Origin: a virus
Strand: one strand, 5' to 3'
IMG/VR virus record: IMGVR_UViG_3300031825_000396
Location: 1-44,725 of that record
DNA length: 44,725 nt
Part shown: in pieces, positions 31,645 to 39,504 of the stretch
Position numbering within the stretch: the first letter of the stretch is position 1
Layout of the letters: each line of letters starts with the position of its first letter
Translations under genes and position numbers: made by a program
The notes under the pieces: model-generated
Told to the model about the DNA's origin: nothing
Seen by the model: the letters and a program-made list of their open reading frames with translations, nothing else
The model's database searches: none

Positions 31645-31796
31645 AGCGCCGTCCGACCACCCGCCGCGCGATCGTCGAGCTGCTGGCCCTCTGGGTCGGC
31701 ACCACCCTCGCCATGGCGGCCGTGTTTGCCGTCTACCACCTGGCCAGCGCCGAGCCGAGCCAGCCTGCATCCACCACGTCCCGGAGCGCCACGTGA
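31641..31796 (+). CDS. 51-residue membrane protein
   Basis: ATG at 31641 within ATGA of the previous gene; its stop overlaps the next GTG. A basic N-terminus (MKRRPTTRRAIVE) is followed by one membrane helix (LLALWVGTTLAMAAVFAV) and a polar serine/threonine-rich tail. By the positive-inside rule the tail would face the periplasm. The function is unknown. Confidence 0.6.
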   Translation: MKRRPTTRRAIVELLALWVGTTLAMAAVFAVYHLASAEPSQPASTTSRSAT

Positions 31797-31906
31797 ATCC
31801 CGAAATCACCTGGGAGGCCTGGCTGCGCGCGCAACGCGCCGCTGGCTTCCGCCCCACCGGCCGCTGGCTCGCCAGCGGTGAACCTGAACTGATCCGCATC
31901 CACTGA
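31793..31906 (+). CDS. 37-residue soluble peptide
   Basis: GTG start at 31793 overlapping the stop of the previous gene (GTGA), stop at 31904-31906, 10 nt before the nuclease gene. The product (MNPEITWEAWLRAQR, then FRPTGRWLAS) has tryptophan and arginine but no membrane helix. It resembles the small peptides often encoded before exonuclease/RecT genes in beta-proteobacterial phages, without known role. Confidence 0.5.
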   Translation: MNPEITWEAWLRAQRAAGFRPTGRWLASGEPELIRIH

Positions 31907-31916
31907 GGCCACGCCC

Positions 31917-32711
31917 ATGAACATCGTCACCATCCGTGCCAGTTCGCTGGCCGAACTCTTCGACTGCCCGGCGCGCTGGGAAGCGAAGCACATCCTGGGC
32001 ATGCGCATGCCCTCGGGTGCGGCCGCGCATCTGGGCACCGCCGTCCACGCCAGCACCGGGCTGTTCGACCAGGCCACGCTCGACGGCGCGCCCATCACCG
32101 CCGACGACGCCGCCGGCGCGCTCGTCGACACGATCCGCGACAAGAACGCCGAGGTCGACTGGGACGAGACCAATCCGGCGGATGCCGAACGCATCGGCCT
32201 GGCGCTGCACGCTCGCTACTGCGTCGACATCGCCCCGCGCCAGCACTACATCGGCGTCGAGATTGCCTGCGATCGTCTGGAGATCCCCGAACTGGGCCTT
32301 GCGCTGACTGGCACCACGGACCGCGTGCGCACCACGACTGATGGCGCAGGCATCAGCGACTTGAAGACCGGCGGGCGGGCTGTGGGCGCCGATGGCGTCG
32401 CCGTCACCGCCGGGCACGGCCCGCAGCTGGGCGTTTATGAGCTGCTGGCCGAACACGCCTTGGGCATCCCCATCAGCGCGCCGGCGCAGATCGTCGGCCT
32501 GAACACCGGCAAGACGGCAGCAGCGCAGCGCGTTGGCGTGGGCGAGATCGCCTCCCCGCGCGCGGCGCTGCTGGGCACCGAAGAACAGCCGGGCCTGCTG
32601 CAGCACGCTTCCCGCCTCATCCATTCCGGCGCCTTCTACGGCAACGGCAAGTCGGTCCTGTGCTCGCCGAAGTACTGCCCGCGCCACGTCACCTGCCCCT
32701 ACAAGTCCTGA
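31917..32711 (+). CDS. PD-(D/E)XK exonuclease with Fe-S cysteines (Cas4/AddB-like)
   Basis: 264 residues. The N-terminal SLAELFDCPARW carries C17. GTAVHAS (about 40-46) is the helix with the nuclease histidine, TGTTDRV holds D135, and ISDLKTG holds D148 and K150 of the PD-(D/E)XK site. Three cysteines at the end (C249, C254, C260) plus C17 form the four-cysteine iron-sulfur staple of Cas4 and AddB nucleases. It is immediately followed by the RecT-like gene, so it probably resects DNA ends for single-strand annealing, as lambda Exo does with Beta. GAGG lies before the ATG. Confidence 0.85.
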   Translation: MNIVTIRASSLAELFDCPARWEAKHILGMRMPSGAAAHLGTAVHASTGLFDQATLDGAPITADDAAGALVDTIRDKNAEVDWDETNPADAERIGLALHARYCVDIAPRQHYIGVEIACDRLEIPELGLALTGTTDRVRTTTDGAGISDLKTGGRAVGADGVAVTAGHGPQLGVYELLAEHALGIPISAPAQIVGLNTGKTAAAQRVGVGEIASPRAALLGTEEQPGLLQHASRLIHSGAFYGNGKSVLCSPKYCPRHVTCPYKS

Positions 32712-32715
32712 CCAC

Positions 32716-32743
32716 AAATTTCGAAATTTCGAAACTTCGAGAG
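32716..32743 (+). repeat. Three TTCGAA-type repeats at 8-bp period before recT
   Basis: TTCGAA at 32720-32725, TTCGAA at 32728-32733 and TTCGAG at 32736-32741 lie in an AT-rich island. The first belongs to a perfect 14-bp palindrome, AAATTTCGAAATTT (32716-32729). It fills the gap between the nuclease stop and the RecT start and could be an operator, a binding array or a translation control element. Confidence 0.7.
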
Positions 32744-32752
32744 ATAACCGCT

Positions 32753-33931
32753 ATGTCCGCAACCGCCACCCTTGAACAAATGCGCGCGCCCGCCGTGCGC
32801 GAAGCCGCCCCTGCACCCGTCGTCACGATGGGCTTCGGCAGCCTGCAGTCCTTCGAACTGATGCAGCGCGCCGCCAACCTGCTCGCATCGTCCACCCTCG
32901 TGCCGGCGGCGTACCGCAAGGTGATCGAGAAGCTGGACAAGTACGGCAACGTGAAGGAATCGCGCGAGAACCCCAACGCGCTGGCCAACGCCGTCGTCGC
33001 GCTGAACATGGCGCAGCGCATGGGCGCAGATCCCCTGATGGTGATGCAGAACCTGTACATCGTCGAAGGCCGGCCGTCCTGGTCGTCGCAGTGGATCATC
33101 GCCGCGATCAACGGCAGCGGCCGATTCTCGCCGCTGCGCTTCGATATCAAGGTGCTGGGTAAGAAGAATGTCGAGCGCACCGAAGCGGTCTGGGAAGGCG
33201 GCAACCGCACCAGTGTCACGAAGAAGGTCGACATCCTCGACAAGGTCTGCATCGCCTGGGCCATCGAGAAGGAAACCGGCGAGCGCCTGGAATCGCCGGC
33301 CGTGTCGATCGAGATGGCCGTGAAGGAAGGCTGGTACACGAAGAACGGCAGCAAGTGGCAGACCATGGACGAGGTCATGTTGCGGTACCGTACGGCCAGC
33401 TTCTTCGGCAAGCTCTACGCCCCCGAGCTGCTGATGGGCCTGCAGACCGTCGAGGAAGCGCAGGACATCATCGACCTGAACCCGGACGGCTCGTACTCGG
33501 TGGCCAGCGCCTCGGTCAACGAACTGCGCGGCGCAGCACGTACTGCTGCGGCCCAGCCCGCCGAGGTGGTCGAGCGTCCGGAGGAAGCCGCCGAGCAGCA
33601 GCCGACGGGCGACACGCAGCCGGCCGCCGATGCAGACAACGACGTTGGCCGGCAAGCCGACCTGATTCCGGACGACGAAGATCACCAGCAGCAAGACGAC
33701 CGTGCCCCGCTCAGCTTCAAAGACGTGAATCGCGAGCTGCTGCAGGCGCAGACCGTCGAAGACCTGGACTTCGCTCGCAGCCAGATCAAGCAAGTGGTAG
33801 GCGAAGCGGAACAGGCCACGCTGCACCAAGTCGCCTCGCGCCGCATGCGCGAACTGACGGCGCCGGCAGAGGACGCCGCGCCGGCCCAGCAGACCGCCCG
33901 CCGCCAGCGCGCCCCCATCAACGCCGACTAA
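32753..33931 (+). CDS. RecT-like single-strand annealing protein
   Basis: 392 residues from the ATG at 32753. Residues about 25-240 follow the RecT family: LMQRAANLLASSTLVPAAYR, NALANAVVALNMAQRMGADP, LMVMQNLYIVEGRPSWSSQW and MDEVMLRYRTASFFGKLYAP. The last 130 are acidic and glutamine-rich (EDHQQQDDRAPLSF), probably a flexible tail with a helical end. RecT anneals complementary strands for recombination, paired here with the preceding nuclease. The upstream in-frame extension overlaps the nuclease gene and crosses the TTCGAA repeats, so is not used. Confidence 0.9.
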   Translation: MSATATLEQMRAPAVREAAPAPVVTMGFGSLQSFELMQRAANLLASSTLVPAAYRKVIEKLDKYGNVKESRENPNALANAVVALNMAQRMGADPLMVMQNLYIVEGRPSWSSQWIIAAINGSGRFSPLRFDIKVLGKKNVERTEAVWEGGNRTSVTKKVDILDKVCIAWAIEKETGERLESPAVSIEMAVKEGWYTKNGSKWQTMDEVMLRYRTASFFGKLYAPELLMGLQTVEEAQDIIDLNPDGSYSVASASVNELRGAARTAAAQPAEVVERPEEAAEQQPTGDTQPAADADNDVGRQADLIPDDEDHQQQDDRAPLSFKDVNRELLQAQTVEDLDFARSQIKQVVGEAEQATLHQVASRRMRELTAPAEDAAPAQQTARRQRAPINAD

Positions 33932-33952
33932 TACACCCGTGAGAGAGGACTG

Positions 33953-34017
33953 CCCGCGCGGACGGCTGTAGCGCGGGAGGAAGAACAGCGCCGCGCCGCC
34001 GAATGCTGAGGCGCGGC
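33953..34017 (+). other. Two strong tandem hairpins in the recT-FtsK-gamma gap
   Basis: CCCGCGC (33953-33959) pairs with GCGCGGG (33971-33977), and GCCGCGCC (33990-33997) with GGCGCGGC (34010-34017). No T run follows either. The 118-bp gap has no convincing gene. They may stabilise the RNA, separate expression of the flanking genes, or belong to a small RNA. Confidence 0.55.
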
Positions 34018-34049
34018 CCGAATGCAGACACGCACACTAGGACACCGAA

Positions 34050-34934
34050 ATGAGCCAATCGCCCGAATTCAAAGCCACGATGAACATGACCGCCAACACT
34101 CTCGGCAAGGACCTGCTGTCCGCCCTGGTGCTGGAAATGAAGATGCTGCCCGACACGTGGGTCAAGCTGTCGCAGAAGAAGCAGGACGACATCATCGACC
34201 GGCTGCGCAAGCGCGTCGATGCCTCGGTAAGGATGGCAGTCCACCTCATCTCTGCAAACGGCCGGACAGTCCTTCAGGGCGATCTCGACAAGGTGACGAT
34301 CCACAACGGCACGCAGGCCACGGTCAAGTTCGGCAAGGCCGCGCCGGGGTTGCTGGAACTGGCGGCGGCGCAGGGCCAGGCCGTGCTGCTCGTGGTCAGC
34401 GGCGACCCGGAGACCTTCACCGGCGGGATGGACGAGGTCCGCGGCGAATCGGACCAGCGCGGCCTCAACCTCGGCGGCGAGTACACCGACGACGATGGCA
34501 AAGGCATGCCGGGCGCCGACGCGCAGGCGGATGACGGCGTTGTCGACGTCGATGCCAAGACCGTCGCTATCGAGCACCAGCCACTGCAGGAAGAGCTGGA
34601 TGCGTCCTACGAGGAAGGCTACAAGGCCGCGTCGGACGGCAAGCCGGAGAGCGACTGCCCGATTGTGGCCGGCCCCCTGTGCATCGAATGGGTGAAGGGC
34701 TGGAAGGATTGGCACGACGAGCACCCCGAAGAGGATCCGATCTACGCCGATGTCGAGGCATTCGTCATCGCGAAACAGCGCGTCTCCATCACCCAGATCC
34801 AGCGCCACTTCACGATCGGCTACAACCGCGCCGCGCGTCTGGTCGAGCGCCTGGAAGCCAAGGGCGTCATCAGCGCGGCTGACGCGGACGGCCAGCGCAA
34901 GGTCCTGAAGAGCACCGAAGACCAGGAAGGGTAA
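34050..34934 (+). CDS. RMF-like and FtsK-gamma domain fusion protein
   Basis: 294 residues. The N-terminal 120 (TLGKDLLSALVLEMKMLPDT, LSQKKQDDIIDRLRKRV) form a conserved phage domain of unknown role. An acidic linker follows. Residues about 187-222 (YEEGYKAASDGKPESDCPIV, then EWVKGWKDW) match ribosome modulation factor. Residues 229-286 (DPIYADVEAFVIAKQRVSIT, QRHFTIGYNRAARLVERLEA) are the winged-helix gamma domain of FtsK, which reads KOPS sites. There is no ATPase motor, so this is not a DNA translocase. It probably binds DNA or marks replicated DNA; AGGA lies 7 nt before the ATG. Confidence 0.85.
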   Translation: MSQSPEFKATMNMTANTLGKDLLSALVLEMKMLPDTWVKLSQKKQDDIIDRLRKRVDASVRMAVHLISANGRTVLQGDLDKVTIHNGTQATVKFGKAAPGLLELAAAQGQAVLLVVSGDPETFTGGMDEVRGESDQRGLNLGGEYTDDDGKGMPGADAQADDGVVDVDAKTVAIEHQPLQEELDASYEEGYKAASDGKPESDCPIVAGPLCIEWVKGWKDWHDEHPEEDPIYADVEAFVIAKQRVSITQIQRHFTIGYNRAARLVERLEAKGVISAADADGQRKVLKSTEDQEG

Positions 34935-34940
34935 GCAGCC

Positions 34941-36683
34941 ATGAAGATCACCGCCATCCACGCCCGCAACTTCCTCGGCCTTCGGGCAGCCGACATCATC
35001 CCCGCCACGCCGGTGTCGCTGATCTGCGGCCCGAACGGCGCAGGCAAGTCCAGCCTGCAGGAAGCCGTGCGCATGGCCCTGACCGGCGAGAGCGTACGCG
35101 TGGGCCTGAAGAAGGAATACGGCCAGCTGCTACACGATGGCACCGAGTCGGGTTCGATCGTGGTGTCAGCCGGCCCCCAAGCGAACAGCATCGCCCTGCC
35201 CTCGGGCAAGCTGACCGCCGGGCTGCAGGCTGACCCGCGCCTGCCGTATGTGCTGGATGCCCAGCGCTTCGCCCGCCTGGAGGTCAAAGAGCGCCGCGCG
35301 TTCCTGTTCGACCTGATGGGACTCAAGCTCGGTACCGACCTGGTGCGCGAGCGTCTGGTGGCGCGCGGCTGCCACCCCAAGAAGATCGAGGCGGTGCTGC
35401 CACTGGTGCGCGCCGGCTTCGACGCCGCGGCGAAGGAAGCCCAGACCAAGGCCACGGCGGCCAAGGGCGCATGGCGCGCCATCACTGGCGAGACCTATGG
35501 GTCAGTGAAGGCCGGGGACTGGAAGGCTTCGGTGCCGGCGGGCGCGCCCGCCCCCGAAGACGTGAACGCAACGATCTCGGAGCTGCAGGCCGACATCGCC
35601 GAGGCGTCGACCGAAGCCGGCGACATGCAGCGCCAGCTGGGCGAGATGGACGCCGCCGCGCGCCAGCGCGCCGCCCGCGACACGAAGATCTGCGAGCTGG
35701 CCGACAAGGCGGCCGGCCTGGCCAAGGCCCAGGAATCCGTCGACCGCGCGCAAGCCGAGCGCGATGCCTTCCTGCCCAAGGTCGAAGCCATGCGTGCGGC
35801 GGCCGGCGGCAAGGTGGCCGGCATGCCGTGCACCTGCCCCGAATGCGGCGTGCTGCTGCAATACCTCGCCGGCCAGCTGGCCCTGCGCGAGCAGACGAAG
35901 GCCGACCCGGAAGCGGCCGGCCGCCTGCCCGAATACGAACGAAGCCTGACCGTGCTGGAAAACGCGCTGAAGAGCCGAACCGCCGAGCGCGATGCCGCGA
36001 AGGCCGCGGCCACGCAGCTCGACCTGCTGCGTAAGGACGCCGCGGCCGATGCCGGCGACGAGGATGCAGAGCTGCGGAAGACCGTCGAGGCTCAACTGGC
36101 CAACCTGCAGGCAGCCATCGCCGCGACCGGCAAAGAGCTGGAAGACGTGCGCGCATGCCATCGCGCCGCCGCGCAGGCGGCAGAGCAGACCACGCAGGCC
36201 GCGCAGCACCACGCCGACGTCGTGGCATGGGAAGCCCTCGCCGAGGCACTGGGCCCGAGCGGCATCCCCGCCGAGCTGCTGGCCGAGGCGCTGGGCCCGA
36301 TCAACGAGCGCCTGGCGGCCATGGCCAACCTGTCGGAATGGGCACGCATCGGGATCGAGGCGGACATGTCCATCACCGCCGACGGCGGTCGGCCGTACGC
36401 CCTGCTGTCCGAGTCCGAGAAGTGGCGCGCCGACGCGGTGATCGCCGAGGCCATCACGCATCTGACGGGCCTGCGCCTGCTGGTGCTGGACCGTGCTGAC
36501 GTCCTGATCGGCGCCGAGCGCGACCGGCTGTTCTGGTGGCTCGACGACCTGGCCGCAGACGGCGCGATCGACACCGCGCTGGTGTTCATGAGCCTGAAGG
36601 CACCCCCGGCCGCCCTGCCGGACGCCATCACGCCGTTCTGGATCGAAGACCACGAGGTCGGAACGGTACGGGAGGCAGCATGA
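34941..36683 (+). CDS. SMC/RecF-like ATPase with CxxC hook
   Basis: 580 residues. Walker A is GPNGAGKS (30-37) after the RecF-like MKITAIHARNFLGLR start. Long coiled-coil regions surround a CTCPEC motif (C297, C299, C302) near the midpoint, like the Rad50 zinc hook. Towards the end LLSESEKWRADAVIAEA is a signature-type motif and LRLLVLDRAD a Walker B. Such ATPases clamp DNA ends. It follows the RMF/FtsK-gamma gene by 6 nt with GAAGG before its ATG, so the two are probably used together. No SbcD-like nuclease partner is seen, except possibly the nuclease at 31917. Confidence 0.85.
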   Translation: MKITAIHARNFLGLRAADIIPATPVSLICGPNGAGKSSLQEAVRMALTGESVRVGLKKEYGQLLHDGTESGSIVVSAGPQANSIALPSGKLTAGLQADPRLPYVLDAQRFARLEVKERRAFLFDLMGLKLGTDLVRERLVARGCHPKKIEAVLPLVRAGFDAAAKEAQTKATAAKGAWRAITGETYGSVKAGDWKASVPAGAPAPEDVNATISELQADIAEASTEAGDMQRQLGEMDAAARQRAARDTKICELADKAAGLAKAQESVDRAQAERDAFLPKVEAMRAAAGGKVAGMPCTCPECGVLLQYLAGQLALREQTKADPEAAGRLPEYERSLTVLENALKSRTAERDAAKAAATQLDLLRKDAAADAGDEDAELRKTVEAQLANLQAAIAATGKELEDVRACHRAAAQAAEQTTQAAQHHADVVAWEALAEALGPSGIPAELLAEALGPINERLAAMANLSEWARIGIEADMSITADGGRPYALLSESEKWRADAVIAEAITHLTGLRLLVLDRADVLIGAERDRLFWWLDDLAADGAIDTALVFMSLKAPPAALPDAITPFWIEDHEVGTVREAA

Positions 36684-36883
36684 ACACCCAACCGCAACGC
36701 CGGATCATCCGGCTGCCCGAAGTCTGCGAGCGCGTGGGCCTGGGCAAGACGGCCATCTACGGCCGCATCAAGGACCACACGTTCCCCTCGCCGATCAAGC
36801 TCGGCCGCGCCAGCGGCTGGGTCGAGGAAGAGGTGCAGCAGTGGGTCGACGAGCAGATCGAAGCCTCGCGCGGGAAGCACTGA
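36680..36883 (+). CDS. AlpA-like DNA-binding protein
   Basis: 67 residues from the ATG at 36680, overlapping the ATPase stop (ATGA) and preceded by GGAGG. RRIIRLPEVCERVGLGKTAI, YGRIKDHTFPSPIKLG, GWVEEEVQQWVDEQI is the AlpA winged-helix-like pattern. AlpA proteins regulate prophage excision and integrase genes and often act as excisionases. It could be the recombination directionality factor for the P4-type integrase at the window's right end, which is inference only. Confidence 0.85.
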   Translation: MNTQPQRRIIRLPEVCERVGLGKTAIYGRIKDHTFPSPIKLGRASGWVEEEVQQWVDEQIEASRGKH

Positions 36884-37017
36884 TGTCCACCACCGTCGCA
36901 CTGGGCATTACCGTCGTCGCAGCCATCGCCTACATCGCCGCGAGCGTGTGGGCGGCACGCCGCCAAGCCAGGTGGATGGCTGAGATGGAAGAAGAATTCA
37001 AGAACGGGAAGAGATGA
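36883..37017 (+). CDS. 44-residue single-helix membrane protein
   Basis: ATG at 36883 shares a base with the AlpA-like stop, and its TGA overlaps the next gene's ATG (ATGA). The product has one membrane helix (VALGITVVAAIAYIAASVWA) followed by a charged tail (RRQARWMAEMEEEFKNGKR). The overlaps and the clean helix support it. It is of unknown function, like the other tiny membrane proteins of this operon. Confidence 0.6.
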   Translation: MSTTVALGITVVAAIAYIAASVWAARRQARWMAEMEEEFKNGKR

Positions 37018-37721
37018 TGACCATGAACCTTGATGCGCTCGAGCGGGCTGCCGTGGCCGGCACGATGAAATGGCGTGACGCCCATGCGCTCGTCTCTTTG
37101 GCACGCCAGTTGCTGCGACTGCGCACCGTCGCGCGCGACTTTTATAACTCCACCGTCGCCAATCCCGAGCTGCGCCTGTCCGCAAGCAACAAGAAGGTTC
37201 GCGACGAAGCTTTGCGTGCGGGAGAACGCCTGCGTGAGAGCCTCGAAGCTACAGCGCCGGGCATCCCGACTTCGAAGTGTGCGACGTGCAACGACCACGG
37301 GATGGTCGGCGGCCCGAGCTACTACTCGCCAGACGAGGGAGGCGTACCGTGCCCGGTTTGCGCCGCCCTCACGCCATTGCAGACCGCCGCCACGCGTGAC
37401 GTGCTGGCCGAGCGTCAGCGCCAAATCAGCGCCGAAGGCTGGACGCCGGAGCACGACGACGAGCACATACCGGGCACGCTTTCGCAGGCAGCCGGATGCT
37501 ATGTCGAATGGAATGCTTGGGAAGCCGAATATCAGCGCGACGGTGCTATCCCAGTCAACTGGCCGTGGGCTGCCGAGTGGTGGAAGCCGAAGGACGAGCG
37601 TCGCAATCTGGTCCGGGCCGGCGCCCTGATCCTCGCCGAGATCGAGCGGCTTGATCGTGCGGCGAATAAATCCGTAATCGCCGCAAATTCTGCGGTGAAT
37701 AGCAGGGAGGCCGGCCAATGA
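37014..37721 (+). CDS. Hypothetical phage protein with zinc-ribbon-like centre
   Basis: 235 residues. The N-terminal 85 are helical. CATCNDHG and CPVCAA (two CxxC pairs, 34 residues apart) suggest a metal site. The C-terminal half (VLAERQRQISAEGWTPEHDD, then GCYVEWNA and WPWAAEWWKPKDERRNLVRA) is a domain common in phage early proteins, in which charged and tryptophan residues are conserved. The role is unknown. Its stop overlaps the methyltransferase start by 4 nt (ATGA), so the pair is coupled. Confidence 0.75.
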   Translation: MMTMNLDALERAAVAGTMKWRDAHALVSLARQLLRLRTVARDFYNSTVANPELRLSASNKKVRDEALRAGERLRESLEATAPGIPTSKCATCNDHGMVGGPSYYSPDEGGVPCPVCAALTPLQTAATRDVLAERQRQISAEGWTPEHDDEHIPGTLSQAAGCYVEWNAWEAEYQRDGAIPVNWPWAAEWWKPKDERRNLVRAGALILAEIERLDRAANKSVIAANSAVNSREAGQ

Positions 37722-39502
37722 TCCGCCGCGAATATCGTACCTTCGGCTTCTGCTGCGGCCTCGGCGGAGGCGCCAAGGGCTTCAAGAAGGCCGCCTCGCA
37801 GGTTGGCAACATGGTCGCCACCTGGCGCTGCATCGGCGGCATCGATGTCGACCCGGCCGCCGCGCGCGACTTCGAGACGCTGGTGGGCGTGCCGTGCACG
37901 GTCATGGATCTGTTCACCCGCGAGCAGTACACCGCATTCCATGGCGCCGAGCCGCCCGCCGGCTGGCGCGAGGCCACGCCGAACGACATCGTGCGCGCCG
38001 CCAGCCACGAGCGGCCCCACTGCGTGTTCATTTCCAGCCCGTGCAAGGGCGCATCCGGCCTGCTGTCGGAGACCCTGAGCCGCACGCCGAAGTATCAGGC
38101 GCTGAACGAGCTGACGCTGCGCTGCGTCTGGCTGATGTGCGAGGCGTGGAAGGATGACCCGGTCGAGCTGATCGTCTTCGAGAACGTGCCGCGTCTGGCC
38201 ACGCGCGGCCGGCACCTGCTCGACCAGATTGCCCAGATCCTGCGGCACTACGGCTACGCGGTGAACGAGACGACGCACGACTGCGGCGAGCTGGGCGGGC
38301 TGGCCCAGAGCCGCAAACGCTTCCTCCTGGTGGCGCGGCACATGGAAAAGGTGCCGGCCTTCCTGTACGAGCCCGAGCTGCGGCGCCTGCAGGGCGTCGG
38401 CACCGTGCTCGGCAGGATGCCCCACCCGGGCGATCCCGCCGGCGGGCCGATGCACCGTGTCCCGTCGCTCCAGTGGAAGACGTGGGTGCGGCTGGCGTTC
38501 GTGGAGGCCGGCAGCGACTGGCGCAGCCTGAACAAGCTGGCCGTCGAGAATGGTCACCTGCGCGACTACCTGATCATCCCCGAGCGGCGCAACGGATATC
38601 TGGGCGCGCTGGACTGGGAAGAGCATGTCGGCGCCGTCGCCGGCGAGTCGCTTCCCAGCAATGGCGCGTTCTCCGTGGCGGATCCGCGTCACGCGGTCGG
38701 CGCGGCGCAGTACCAGCAGTATGGGGTTCTCCGCTGGGGCGAAGCGTCAGGCGCCATCACGGCCGGAACGAATCCCGGCCAAGGCACCTTCAGCGTGGCC
38801 GACCCGCGCCACGCCGGCCCGGCCAAGCACAACAACGAATTCCGCATCGTTCCATGGGACCAGGCCGCCGGCGCCGTTACGAGTGCCCACGGCACCGGCC
38901 AGTGCGTACAGGATCCACGGCGCGCCGGCCCGACCTTCGGCAAGTATGCCGTGACGCCCTTCGACGCGCCGACGGGGACGGTGATCAGCGGCAGCACGAC
39001 CGGCCAGGGAGCATTCGCCGTTGCGGACCCGCGCACCAGCATGCGGCGCGAGCGCGGCGACGCCTACCTGACCGGCGGCCACTATGGCGTGGTCGCGTGG
39101 GACCAGTCGAGCGGCGCCGTGTCAGCAGCTGCCGGCCACGACAACGGCCGGTGGTCGGTGGCGGATCCGCGCATGCCGGCGCCGAATGACAAGCTGGTGG
39201 CGATCATCCGCGCCCTGGACGGCACGTGGCACCGCCCGTTCACCACGCTCGAGCTGGCCGCGCTGCAGTCCCTGATCGAGCCGGAGGAATACCTGGAGCT
39301 GGACGGGCTGAGTGATCAGGCCTGGCGCGAGCGCATCGGCAACGCCGTGCCGCCGGACGCTGCGCGCGCGATTGCGGAGGTGATGGGCACCACGCTGCTT
39401 CTGGCCGAGACCGGCGAGACGTTCTCGCTGTCGGCTACCCCCGTGTGGGTGCAGCCCGTGGCAGTAGCACTGTCGGTGGCACAGCCAACGGAGGCAGCGT
39501 GA
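37718..39502 (+). CDS. DNA (cytosine-5) methyltransferase with repeat-built recognition region
   Basis: 594 residues. Motif I is FGFCCGLGGG (9-18), motif IV is SSPCKG with catalytic C109 (PCK instead of the usual PCQ), motif VI is FENV (154-157), motif VIII is QSRKRF (197-202) and motif X is GNAVPP (541-546). Between VIII and X, residues about 296-486 hold five related units of 37-46 residues, each with (V/Q)(A)DPR and a Y..V.W....GAV strand pair. This is the position of the target-recognition domain. It methylates phage DNA, presumably against restriction. GGAGG precedes the ATG. Confidence 0.9.
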   Translation: MIRREYRTFGFCCGLGGGAKGFKKAASQVGNMVATWRCIGGIDVDPAAARDFETLVGVPCTVMDLFTREQYTAFHGAEPPAGWREATPNDIVRAASHERPHCVFISSPCKGASGLLSETLSRTPKYQALNELTLRCVWLMCEAWKDDPVELIVFENVPRLATRGRHLLDQIAQILRHYGYAVNETTHDCGELGGLAQSRKRFLLVARHMEKVPAFLYEPELRRLQGVGTVLGRMPHPGDPAGGPMHRVPSLQWKTWVRLAFVEAGSDWRSLNKLAVENGHLRDYLIIPERRNGYLGALDWEEHVGAVAGESLPSNGAFSVADPRHAVGAAQYQQYGVLRWGEASGAITAGTNPGQGTFSVADPRHAGPAKHNNEFRIVPWDQAAGAVTSAHGTGQCVQDPRRAGPTFGKYAVTPFDAPTGTVISGSTTGQGAFAVADPRTSMRRERGDAYLTGGHYGVVAWDQSSGAVSAAAGHDNGRWSVADPRMPAPNDKLVAIIRALDGTWHRPFTTLELAALQSLIEPEEYLELDGLSDQAWRERIGNAVPPDAARAIAEVMGTTLLLAETGETFSLSATPVWVQPVAVALSVAQPTEAA

Positions 39503-39504
39503 AC

